A program made the translations under genes and the position numbers. The notes below the pieces were generated by a model that was not told the DNA's origin, did no database searches, and worked only from the letters and a program-made list of their open reading frames with translations. Shown piece by piece: positions 55,690 through 64,000 of a stretch of 64,000 nucleotides of DNA. Origin of the DNA: Aricia agestis (lineage: Eukaryota > Arthropoda > Insecta > Lepidoptera > Lycaenidae); NCBI RefSeq assembly GCF_905147365.1, contig NC_056419.1:2239501-2303500 (forward strand). Reading direction: 5' to 3'. The first letter of the stretch is position 1; the number at the start of each line of letters is the position of its first letter.

Positions 55690-55900
55690 TTATGTAATAC
55701 ATCTTTTCTCTATGTTTGATGGTTTGTCTCTTCATATCTATTGACCCTAGCATGACAAACGTTTTTTCTCGCGTAGATCTATCATCGAAATAACACATTT
55801 TTATAGAGTTTTGTCGAGATAATGTCCAGATTTTGACATTATGAGACGAGTAGTTTTTAATTATTTCGAGAGTGAGATATCTCGTTGGCGTATGCTGAGC
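55690..55900 (-). mobile_element. second copy of the tagcatacgccaacgagata MITE
   Basis: Reverse orientation of 41296-41520. Here the sequence runs from aattaaaaac straight into tactcgtctcataatgtc, without the palindrome of the first copy. The other end is missing. Confidence 0.7.
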
Positions 55901-55904
55901 TGAT

Positions 55905-56105
55905 GACGCCCGCAACTCCGTTGCGCGAAAATTCGTTTATCGCGCGGGAACCGTACATTTTTCCGGGATAAAAAGTATCCTTTGTCCTTTCCCGGGACGC
56001 AAAGTATTTTCATGCCAAATTTCAGCACAATCGGTTCAGTGGTTTGGGCGTGAAGAAGTAAGAGACAGACGGACACACTTTCGCTTTTTTAATATTAAAA
56101 AATAT
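55905..56105 (+). repeat. RTE/SINE-like interspersed repeat copy
   Basis: gatgacgcccgcaactccgt at the start, cgggaaccgtacatttttcc, ggtttgggcgtgaagaagta and the end ttttttaatattaaa. Close to 27305-27512. It is directly adjacent to the preceding MITE. Confidence 0.75.
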
Positions 56106-58109
56106 GGATATGTATGTTAATTAAAAACAAATACACGCACATTTTTATGATCTTTCATAAACAGATAATGATGGTTTCTCTGTTTATATACATTCTAAAG
56201 TTACGGTATAAATATTATACCGTTTACAATAAAAATATAGATTTCATTCATACAATTTTCTTACTAGTTACTGCCAAAAACTTCTATAGAAGTCTTTGGT
56301 TACTGCCCCAAGATAGACGCCAAAGTTTATAAGTAAGTTCATTTTACATACTATATTTCTTTGAATTCTAAAATATTAAAGGAAATGTGCATTTGACTAA
56401 GCCACAAATATAATATAAAGTAATGAAATTTTATAGTTAGGGTATATAGTGAAGGACCTTAGGTTAAGCTATGGACAAGAAATAAGTAAGTCTAATAAAG
56501 ATTACTGCTGACAATGGTGAAAAGGGATGAAAAGATATCAATTTACAGAAAGTTTTTATAAGTTGTAGTAAAAACTATAACAACAAGTTGTTTATTCATC
56601 TAATATTAGTCTAGTTTTCTAATAATGGGAATTATTGTGTAATGTGTGTTTTGATGGTGACTTTCACATGGAACGGATATCTAACACCGTTTTCTATATA
56701 TTTTGAGGTTAGTTTTGTTATTTTGCTACAACTTGCTGTTATAATAATACGTCCGTTAATTGTGTAAGCTTTATAGCTTTGTTTTAAAGCTCTCTTTTTA
56801 TGACTTAGAGTTACAAGTTTTCATTTAGAATACATAATATTATATGTTTTTGCCACTATCGAGGTTAGGGTGATTTAGGTGTGAATAACAAACATTTATT
56901 TCAACATTGATTGGATAATAACTTTTAAATATCACCATAAAGGTTAGCCTAATTTAGGAAAGTATTTTCTTCACAGTGTATGGTGTTTACTATAAGCAAC
57001 TTTTAAAAACTAACCTATATATTAGAATGTGGAGATTTAAGTCTCGGGATATTCTTAATATACATTATTATATCCCGAGAACATTACTTGAAATACAAAG
57101 TATATATTTTGCTAACCAAAAAAAGACATGAAGTGGTAATATGCATCCCCACATTAGACTATCAATTAAAACGCTTCAGTGGTTTCAATGTTTTAGACAG
57201 ACACACTGAACATTTTAAATCATGGATTTTGTATTCAGAACAGTTTTACTTTTTTAGTTGGTTCTTTGACCCTAACCTCAGGGTTAACGATTGTCGCTTA
57301 GCAACAAAAGGTGTGTGTTAAGTGTGCTGTGATTACACTTTAGTAAAAAAACTAAAACAAAACTAACCTTGGGAGAAATTTGTCGGTGATCGCAAATTTT
57401 CTTTTCAATTTTGTCATTGACACATAAATTTTGGTAGGTAATGTTAAAACGACACTCCGAAAAGCAGCCAATTGGTTAGAGAGCTCGAACAAACTGTGGA
57501 CAGGCAGGCTGAACCGGTATATATAAGTAACCTTACGTCACGAATCACGATACAAGCTCGTCCCGTGGAGGTTTCCATATCATGCGGCCTACACCTGATC
57601 TATTTTGAAGAAAAGAATTCCCCTTTCATTGACGTAGAATCAATTCCAATTAAACCCACTTTTTTAGTATTGTCATCGGTATGTCCTAATATCTTACTGA
57701 TGCTGCTTAAAAGCTCTCCTCAAGATTAAAATTCATTGTACTATTATTTCTCTCGTCGATATTATTTTAAGTTTTCCTCCCTTACTTTACAAGATATTAT
57801 CACAGTGCGTATAACTATTCATGGTCGGTAATGTGACTATTGTGTGTGCAATAATACAAAGATAAGAAGACATTGTAATTGTATATTTCTTGCTGGTAAA
57901 TATTTAAATTATTAGCAAAGAGGTTAAAATATTTTTTCGTTTTAAAATCACTATGTACGAGCATTGGCTTGCCTATTGAGGCATGATGACTATTTTTTTT
58001 TTATCTTGAAGGACACTTAAAAAATAGAAACATCGTTGAAAGAATGACTCTGATAGCTTAAAAATTCACCAAGTTATGACAATTCAAATATCTCATAAAA
58101 AAGACCTGC
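56106..58109. other. unassigned intergenic DNA
   Basis: About 2 kb without a supported gene or RNA. There is a hairpin-like pair of ctcgggatat and atatcccgag near 57053-57082. Confidence 0.4.
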
Positions 58110-58190
58110 CCGAAACGCTCCATACAAAGTGCTACGAAAGACTGACGTCAGTCTTTCGTAGTTTGTACGCATCGGGAGACAACTTTGTTC
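58110..58190. repeat. inverted-repeat element with a perfect 30-bp palindrome
   Basis: A palindrome without spacer (58133-58162) has TGACGTCA at its centre. The flanks cgaaacgctccatacaaag and tttgtacgcatcggg continue the inversion imperfectly, as in a small MITE. Confidence 0.8.
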
Positions 58191-59104
58191 GACAGGTATA
58201 TTAGTATTGCGTTTATGAAAGTGGTTTCATAACAAAAGTTGCTTTTAATTGCATAAGTTATCGAATTGTATACAAATATTAAGAAATTTAATTGAAAAAA
58301 AATCGACTTGAATATCCAACTTTAAAGGCGCATACGGCATAACTAAAAAAATACAAATGCTATCAAGCTGAAATTTTGGAAACACTTATTTTTCACCGTC
58401 ATTTCTTTATTTTATTAACAAAATTCGCTAATCTTTGACCTTGTCATCATCCCTATTGTAGGTGCAATATCTTAATATGATAGATACTAATTGGTAGTCT
58501 TGTCATGTAGATCTTATAGCACGTTCGTTGTAAGAAGGCCACCGTAGAGGATGTAATGTTATCTTCCTTCGAGAGGAACCCCAAAAAAAATAGATTAAAA
58601 AAAAACTTCCTTCCAGATCTTCAATATCCTAAAAGTTCACATACCACCAGCAAGTGTAATCAATTTTAAAATGTTAAACTTGATGGTACAACAAATTTAA
58701 TGTCGTCTTATGAGACGGTGCAGAGCCCCTCATGTTTCCTCCTTATTATTTAAAACGACCACCTGTAATAAGATTTTGAAGACACCGAGAGAACACTTTT
58801 CATGGCTCTACATTATATTGTATCTCGTCAAATCTGTTTCCTTCTTCGTGACAACGATTACTTTCAAGTCATATCGTTGTTAAAGTCGTATAGCTAAACT
58901 ATCAGATTTAATAGGCTCCTAGTAATATAAAACCAAATCAAGAGCTTGCTATCACCTACGGTGAACGTGTATAAGATCACGTAGACATAAAGCGGCTAAC
59001 GACATCCGTGGGAAAACTACATTCGGAACATCGGAAATAGTGGGGATAACTTTTGATCTTGCTCATCGGCTTATAGAGAAAAATATAAAATGCATACTTA
59101 ATCA
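58191..59104. other. unassigned intergenic DNA
   Basis: No supported feature. Confidence 0.35.
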
Positions 59105-59365
59105 TATCTATTTCCGGGGGAGGCTCCCGAACGAAGCGCGCCACGTCGCCGAAAGAGACTTTACGTGATAAAGTGTAGTGTGATTGTGTGTGTGAATGTG
59201 TAAATAATATATATTAGCATAAAATTGTTCGGCGTGCATCCGTTGTCTGATTGCCATAACACAAGTTTTACTTAGCATGGGATTATACGACGTGATGTAC
59301 GCTACCTAGCTTTTATACTATTGTATATTATTGTATGCTTAATAAAGAATTTGAATTTGAGTATG
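59105..59365 (+). mobile_element. SINE/LINE 3' tail (taacacaagttttacttagc)
   Basis: The phrase ataacacaagttttacttag followed by gattatacgacgtgatgt is the tail type also seen in the SINE at 4252-4512. It ends in aataaagaatttgaatttga. Confidence 0.55.
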
Positions 59366-59954
59366 TGTTCTCTATACCCAAATATTCACCTCATGTTTTA
59401 CTTAATCATACTTTAAATTCGACAATCTTGTATATTATGTACCTACGGGATTTTATTTGAAATCTGAGCAAAGCACGTGATCATTAAACAAACTTGCAGG
59501 CACCGTACACTTTTTCGCGATATATGCAACTAACCTATACCTACCCTTTCCCGAGGCTAAAAGTATCTTCAGACAAGATTTTACTTTCATGGTTGACCAT
59601 GATAAAGTCACAAACATATAAACATAAAAAATGGGTATGTACTTAAACAACTTGTATTCAAAAACACCTTGCGTGCGTGCTAAACCGTAAGCCAAATCCC
59701 ATATTTTTTCTAAATTGTAATAATTTATCGAATGCAAATTGACTAAATATCCTGTGTAAAATTTTCCTCATATTCGAATACCGTAACTCACGCCCCGGAC
59801 ACGCCTCTGCCACTCGTATAATTTATTAAAAAAGTGGATTGCATAATGCTAAGCGACTTACACGTGTGTTTCATAAGTTTGGAGTTTGGACGCATGCTCG
59901 CCCGACTAGTTCTAGTCACTTTTGGTTTTGAACTCGCTGTGACCTTGATTGATG
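59366..59954. other. unassigned intergenic DNA
   Basis: Parts at 59480-59620 are a very decayed RTE/SINE-like repeat. No gene is seen. Confidence 0.35.
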
Positions 59955-60165
59955 GTCACGTAGGTCTTAGAAGATAGATAGATAGATAGATATATTATTT
60001 ATTGTTCACATTAAATTATGTACAATCAGTTACTTAAACTAAACATAGGAAAATAAATGTGGACAAGGGCGGCCTTATCGCTATAAGCGATCTCTTCCAG
60101 CCAACCCTGCAGGAAAGGATAAATATTAAATCTAAAAAAGTATGCGGGGTAAAAATTACAGTTAT
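59955..60165 (-). mobile_element. LINE 3' UTR fragment with (ATCT)n tail
   Basis: Reverse complement: gcagggttggctggaagaga and gcgataaggccgcccttgtc, ending in acaataaataatatatctat and a run of ATCT units at 59969-59991. I know this phrase as the end of a common lepidopteran LINE. No coding part remains. Confidence 0.6.
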
Positions 60166-60168
60166 TTT

Positions 60169-60500
60169 TTTTTATGAAAGAAACGAGCAAACGAGCAAAC
60201 GGGTCACCTGATGGAAAGCAACTTCCGTCGCCCATGGACACTCGCAGCATCAGAAGAGCTGCAGGTGCGTTGCCGGCCTTTTAACAGGGAATAGGGTAAT
60301 AGGGGAAGGTAGGGATGGAAAGGGAACGGAATAAGGGAGGGTAGGGAAGGGAATAGGGTAGGGGATTGGGCCTCCGGTAAACTCACTCACTCGGCGAAAC
60401 ACAGCGCAAGCGCTGTTTCACACCGGTTTTCTGTGAGGACGTGGTATTTCTCCGGTCGAGCCGGCCCATTCGTGCCGAAGCATGGCTCTCCCACGTCAAA
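60169..60500 (-). mobile_element. SINE-like family with pyrimidine tract, copy 4
   Basis: Minus copy of the family at 11355-11705. The purine-rich side (gggaatagggtaataggg) is the complement of the pyrimidine tract. Confidence 0.8.
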
Positions 60501-60604
60501 ATAGTAATAGTTAAATTTTAAATAACAGTAATAACTGTCACCAATGGATTTAATTATTAAAATACTGAACTGATCACTACACTGATCAAGTGATCACAAT
60601 GCAC

Positions 60605-61093
60605 TTAAGAGGATACACTAGGGCCGTTTTTCCATACAAACGCTGTCGTCTGCTTCCTCCCTGGATAATGCTGGTAGAGTTATAATTTTTTTCCTGAATA
60701 TCTATGGTCACTATAAGCATGTCGCTATGTTTTCTTTCATTTCATAATTTAATTATTAAAAAAGATATGAACGTTCAAAAAACCAAAAAATGGCAAGATT
60801 TTCCTGTGTGTTCAATTATCCAAACAACAAATTTGGCTAGATTACATAAACAAAAAAAATAAAACATAGGGACACAGCTCAAGCCTTGCTTAAATTTCTA
60901 ATGAAAAAAGTACTTAAATCGGTTACGTTTTGGAGAAGAAATCAGGGGACAACGAATCGTTGATTTTTTGTTCTTTTATTAGAATTTTTATCGTGTTGTC
61001 TCTATCACGCTCTGCTTGAGTTTAGGGAGACAGCAATAGATAGACAGCAAATACTTGTTTTTAAATTCTCTAGCCCTTGGTGTATCCTCTTAA
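60605..61093 (+). mobile_element. TTAA-flanked MITE family, copy 4
   Basis: TTAA at 60605-60608 and 61090-61093. Left end gaggatacactagggc, right end gcccttggtgtatcctc. This copy shows the terminal inverted repeat most clearly. Confidence 0.85.
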
Positions 61094-61882
61094 AGTAATG
61101 TAATTATTAAAATAAATATTAAGCTTTTGTTAAGTGTTCTAGTTTGTTCTTTCGTATGAAACTTTCCATTCCTAAGACTTCGTTCTTCTTAAATAAGAGA
61201 TGTTTTAGAAGAGTAAGGTTAAGGTTTTAAGGTTTTCGAGTTAAGGTTTTCAATGTTGATTTTGTCATTACTGATGGTCTACATCCCAGTCTTATATTAG
61301 GCTCTGGTAAAAGTGTCCACTTTGTTCTTTCGTGTGATACATTTTATTGTGTCATTTTGTTCCTCGACTCAAGAGCTACGAACTCAAGAGATGTTTTAGA
61401 AGAGTAAAGTGTTGATATTCAATGTGCGCCTCCTAATTTTTAAATAGATTGAGTTTTCCTCTAGTTTTCTTCTTTATTTATTGTGTGTGATGCGTTTAAT
61501 GATCAAGATATAAAATGTTCTCTCATAAAACACTGACATTTAAAAAGAGAGCGTCGATGGACAATAATTTCATTATCCGAAGCTATAGCTTCGAACTAAC
61601 TCCTTTTCGTTCTTCGCAGGTAAGAAAGTAATAAATGTTTAAACGCATAGCTGTTTAAACATTACGTTATATCGATTATAGGCAAAACAGTGTGGGATAT
61701 GTGAGTGGTGGCCAAAAGAAGATCATCCGACCGAGCGAGGTGTTATGCTCGGTCAGGCCGGAGCCCACGTGATACATTTCAGCTGTCGTATATATACCGA
61801 CGCGCTCAGAAAACTTCAATAGCGCGATGCAGGAATGTTAGGCGAATTGTGGGTACCGCCACAACAGTTCTAAAACTCATTT
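61094..61882. other. unassigned intergenic DNA
   Basis: No supported gene. A partly repeated phrase (agatgttttagaagagtaa near 61199 and 61389) suggests an old duplication. Confidence 0.35.
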
Positions 61883-62345
61883 TTGTAGTGTTCCGTACCC
61901 AAAGGGTGAAAACGGGACCCTATTCATGAGACTTCGATGTCTGTCTGTCCGTCTGTTTGTCTCCAGGCTGTATCTCAAGAACCGCTTTAGCTAGACACAC
62001 ATGATTTTCACAGATTGTGTATATCTGTTGCCTCTATAACAACAAATACTAAAAACAAAATAAAATTAATATTTAAAAGGGGCTCCCATACAACAAACGT
62101 GATTTTTTTGGCCTTTTTTGCTCGATATCAATAATGGCAACAGGAAGGCACTTGATATTTTCACAAAGACCATAATTATATGTCTACTTCAATATTTAAG
62201 AGTAATATTGAAATAAAATAAAAAATTAAGTGGGCTCCCATACAAAAACACAATTTTTGGTCTATGTTTGCTCTACAGTACGGAACCCTTCGTGCGCGAG
62301 TCCACGGAATATCGCGAGTCCGACTCGCACTTGGCCGATTTTTTT
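61883..62345 (+). repeat. interspersed repeat with ggttccgta/cggaaccctt ends, copy 3
   Basis: Uninterrupted relative of 51805-52645: it starts tagtgttccgtacccaaagg and ends cggaacccttcgtgcg with gactcgcacttggccg. A phrase about ctcccatacaa occurs twice inside. Confidence 0.7.
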
Positions 62346-62782
62346 TCTACAAAACAAATGTTGATTTTACCCATTTCCATTAATTTTCCAGACTTCAATA
62401 ATCATGATGATCCATGTCAAGTACATTACAACTGGTATAACCAGTTAAGCCCTACACACTTATCCCTAACAATAACAGCTCTTTAACATACTGGTTTCTG
62501 GTACTGACGTTACTTTGTAGAGATTATCATCATCATCATCATCGTCATAAGTAGCTGACGCACAGGCATAGCCTACGTGATTTTTGGCAAGTTTTCCCCG
62601 AGAATATGAATTAAATTATGTTAATTCATTAGTAAATCTACTTGATTTTAGACAAAACTTGCTTACGTTTTATAAACGTGCAAATAAGAGGCAGGTCATT
62701 TTATTTTAAAGGTTAGCTTGTCCTGCTAATTTGAAGGACAATATCTCGGATTTTGTTTACACTGGTCCCAAGGGGGTTTTGA
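62346..62782. other. unassigned intergenic DNA
   Basis: A (CAT)n tract at 62528-62543. No gene is seen. Confidence 0.35.
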
Positions 62783-63113
62783 GACGTGGGAGAGCCATGC
62801 TTCGGCACGAATGGGCCGGCTCGACCGGAGAAATACCACGTTCTCACAGAAAACCGGCGTGAAACAGCGCTTGCGCTGTGTTTCGCCGAGTGAGTGAGTT
62901 TACCGGAGGCCCAATCCCCTACCCTATTCCCTACCCTACCCTCCCCTATTCTATTCCCTTCCCATCCCTACCCTCCCCTATTACCCTATTCCCTCTTAAA
63001 AGGCCGGCAACGCACCTGTAGCTCTTCTGATGTTGCGAGTGTCCATGGGCGACGGAAGTTGTTTTCCATCAGGCGACCATATTGCTCGTTTGCCCCCTTA
63101 TTTCATAAAAAAA
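62783..63113 (+). mobile_element. SINE-like family with pyrimidine tract, copy 5
   Basis: Sense copy with the cleanest ends: acgtgggagagccatgcttc at the start and cgtttgcccccttatttcat plus a run of A's at the end. Confidence 0.85.
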
Positions 63114-63123
63114 GGGCCATATC

Positions 63124-63210
63124 ACACTGGCGGTTTGTGGGTGAATTGGTGGAACGCACAGAGTTGAACGGGTCCCTTACATCTAGCGAGCGCATCAAAC
63201 CGCCAGTGTA
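63124..63210. mobile_element. very short inverted-repeat element
   Basis: acactggcggtttg on the left, caaaccgccagtgt on the right, 87 bp in all. It sits between the SINE-like copy and the end of the gene to its right. Confidence 0.7.
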
Positions 63211-63262
63211 GAAGCTTTAAGTGTAAGATTAGAAAGAAAAACATTAATTATTATCACAAGCC

Positions 63263-63268
63263 TTTATT
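63263..63268 (-). terminator. poly(A) signal AATAAA of the flanking gene
   Basis: AATAAA in minus orientation, about 55 bp downstream of the stop at 63321, within cagaataaaggcttgtg. It supports the terminal exon call. Confidence 0.75.
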
Positions 63269-63320
63269 CTGCTTCGTAGGATCTCTTCCTAGAGAGGATA
63301 GTAAAAAGAATGATATCTCT

Positions 63321-63418
63321 TTACTCCATGTAAGGTTTGATGACGACCTGCTCGACCCTCTTCACTCGTCGGCGGTACAGCCACTCCGCTATCAGCACCG
63401 CCGATGCTGACATCACAC
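63321..63418 (-). CDS. terminal coding exon of an unidentified membrane protein
   Basis: A strong acceptor (ttaactttcag) ends at 63419, after which an open phase reads VMSASAVLIAEWLYRRRVKR and then VEQVVIKPYME and stop (63321-63323). The first two bases belong to a codon split by the intron. The hydrophobic run up to LIAEWLY followed by RRRVKR looks like the last membrane helix with positively charged residues on the cytoplasmic side, and a tail of about 15 residues. A poly(A) signal stands at the right distance. A receptor of the ionotropic glutamate type or a transporter would fit such an ending, but the piece is too short to decide. The preceding intron (63421 to beyond the window) is filled with nested MITEs. 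Confidence 0.65.
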
Positions 63419-63554
63419 CTGAAAGTTAATAAGGGTGGGTTGGACCAGAGCCGTGGTTATAGTTACAGTTATGGTCAAAGTTATGGTTATAGTAAAGACT
63501 AACTTTAACTTTAACCTTAACTTTGACCACAGAATTTGACAGATGACAGCTGTA

Positions 63555-63745
63555 GCCCTACCATGAGTTTAAAGCTATAGTATTTTTCGATACTCGATAC
63601 CGACTGGCGACTACCGTAAATTTTTAGTATGGCAAATTTTTCAGCGGTTACTTGCGGAACTAAAATCGAAATACTAAATATTTACGTAGTCAGTATCGAG
63701 TATCGATTGATACTATAGCTTTAAAGTCATGGTAGAGCTACTGGT
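63555..63745. mobile_element. intact MITE with ctctaccatgag ends
   Basis: The ends ccctaccatgagtttaaagc and its complement near 63720-63745 are inverted repeats, followed inside by atactcgatac/gtatcgagtat words. It is the uninterrupted relative of 31608-33150. Confidence 0.8.
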
Positions 63746-63747
63746 CC

Positions 63748-63868
63748 GACAAGGCTTTAAATGAACGTGGGTGGGGGCGCTGCTGGTAAAGGAAAACTGT
63801 CAAAAGTGGCGTTTTTGTATGATGACAGCGTTAGTTCCTTCTTTCGCCACGTTCATTCAAAGCCTTGT
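63748..63868. mobile_element. 121-bp hairpin MITE
   Basis: Left end cgacaaggctttaaatgaac, right end gttcattcaaagccttgtcg. It lies directly beside the preceding element. Confidence 0.8.
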
Positions 63869-64000
63869 CGAGCTCAAGGATATCGTTAAATATGGCGTCT
63901 ATTATTGACTTTAACCAAAGATTTGACATTTTGCATTGTAGTTAAAGTTATAGTTAAAGTTACAGTTACAGTTAAAGTAAGTTGGTGCAATCCACCCTAA

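Larger units (their letters stand above)
63429..64000. mobile_element. MITE with agggtgg ends and (GTTAYA)n arms, holding two smaller MITEs
   Basis: The left end aagggtgggttggacca and right end ggtgcaatccaccctaa are inverted. Next to each end is a run of gttaaagttatagtta-like words (63452-63526 and 63939-63984). The centre is occupied by the elements at 63555-63745 and 63748-63868. The right end coincides with the end of the window. Confidence 0.65.

Noticed and set aside
57472..57729. 85-codon ORF preceded by a TATATAAG box near 57519
   Set aside because: A TATA-like word alone is weak in AT-rich DNA, and the ORF starts upstream of it, has no domain and no splice sites that fit.

Overview
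The window looks like a gene-poor, AT-rich stretch of a lepidopteran (moth or butterfly) nuclear genome. The evidence is the type of interspersed repeats: tRNA-headed SINEs, short elements ending in (TTA)n, (AAAT)n or (ATTCTT)n, Jockey- and CR1-type LINE remnants, a mariner copy, and an ORF1-like protein of a kind I associate with Lepidoptera. The species cannot be told, and no database search was possible. All family names rest on motif recognition by eye.

Host genes are almost absent. A small spliced gene on the minus strand (coding exons 50903-50982 and 49818-49935, with an upstream 5' UTR exon junction) encodes a 65-residue protein I do not recognise. A terminal coding exon with a poly(A) signal lies at 63321-63418 (minus), so the rest of that gene is outside the window or beyond the repeats to its right. 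A GC-rich proline-rich open frame at 24789-24986 (minus) may be a first exon. Nothing else is convincing host coding sequence.

The rest is layered mobile DNA. At 0-9 kb there are interspersed repeats, a SINE with target duplications, small inverted-repeat elements and two odd clusters of degenerate short motifs (6.4-7.8 kb and 9.0-9.2 kb). At 9.8-14.2 kb lie a dead mariner and a 5'-truncated LINE. At 14.8-31 kb there are MITEs, a CG-rich ACGCGT array (18.2 kb), a nearly perfect 125-bp tandem array (21.9-22.8 kb) and long unassigned intergenic DNA. At 31.6-33.2 kb an ORF1-only retrocopy sits inside a MITE. At 36.4-41.1 kb there is an apparently intact two-ORF LINE with a 46-nt poly(A) tail, whose ORF1 combines a PHD finger with a C-terminal region like baculovirus FP25K. 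At 41.3-44.5 kb a MITE is split by a hAT-type element with an 8-bp target duplication, followed by a Jockey-type LINE, (TA)n tracts, a Penelope-type hammerhead candidate and a three-arm palindrome. At 44.9-64 kb there are more nested repeats around the two host genes.

Two patterns run through the window. A piggyBac-style family flanked by TTAA occurs four times (14.8, 23.3, 48.1 and 60.6 kb). Several repeat copies also carry a short perfect palindrome exactly where a related copy, or the opposite arm of the same element, has none. This suggests repeated inverted-duplication events, perhaps by template switching.
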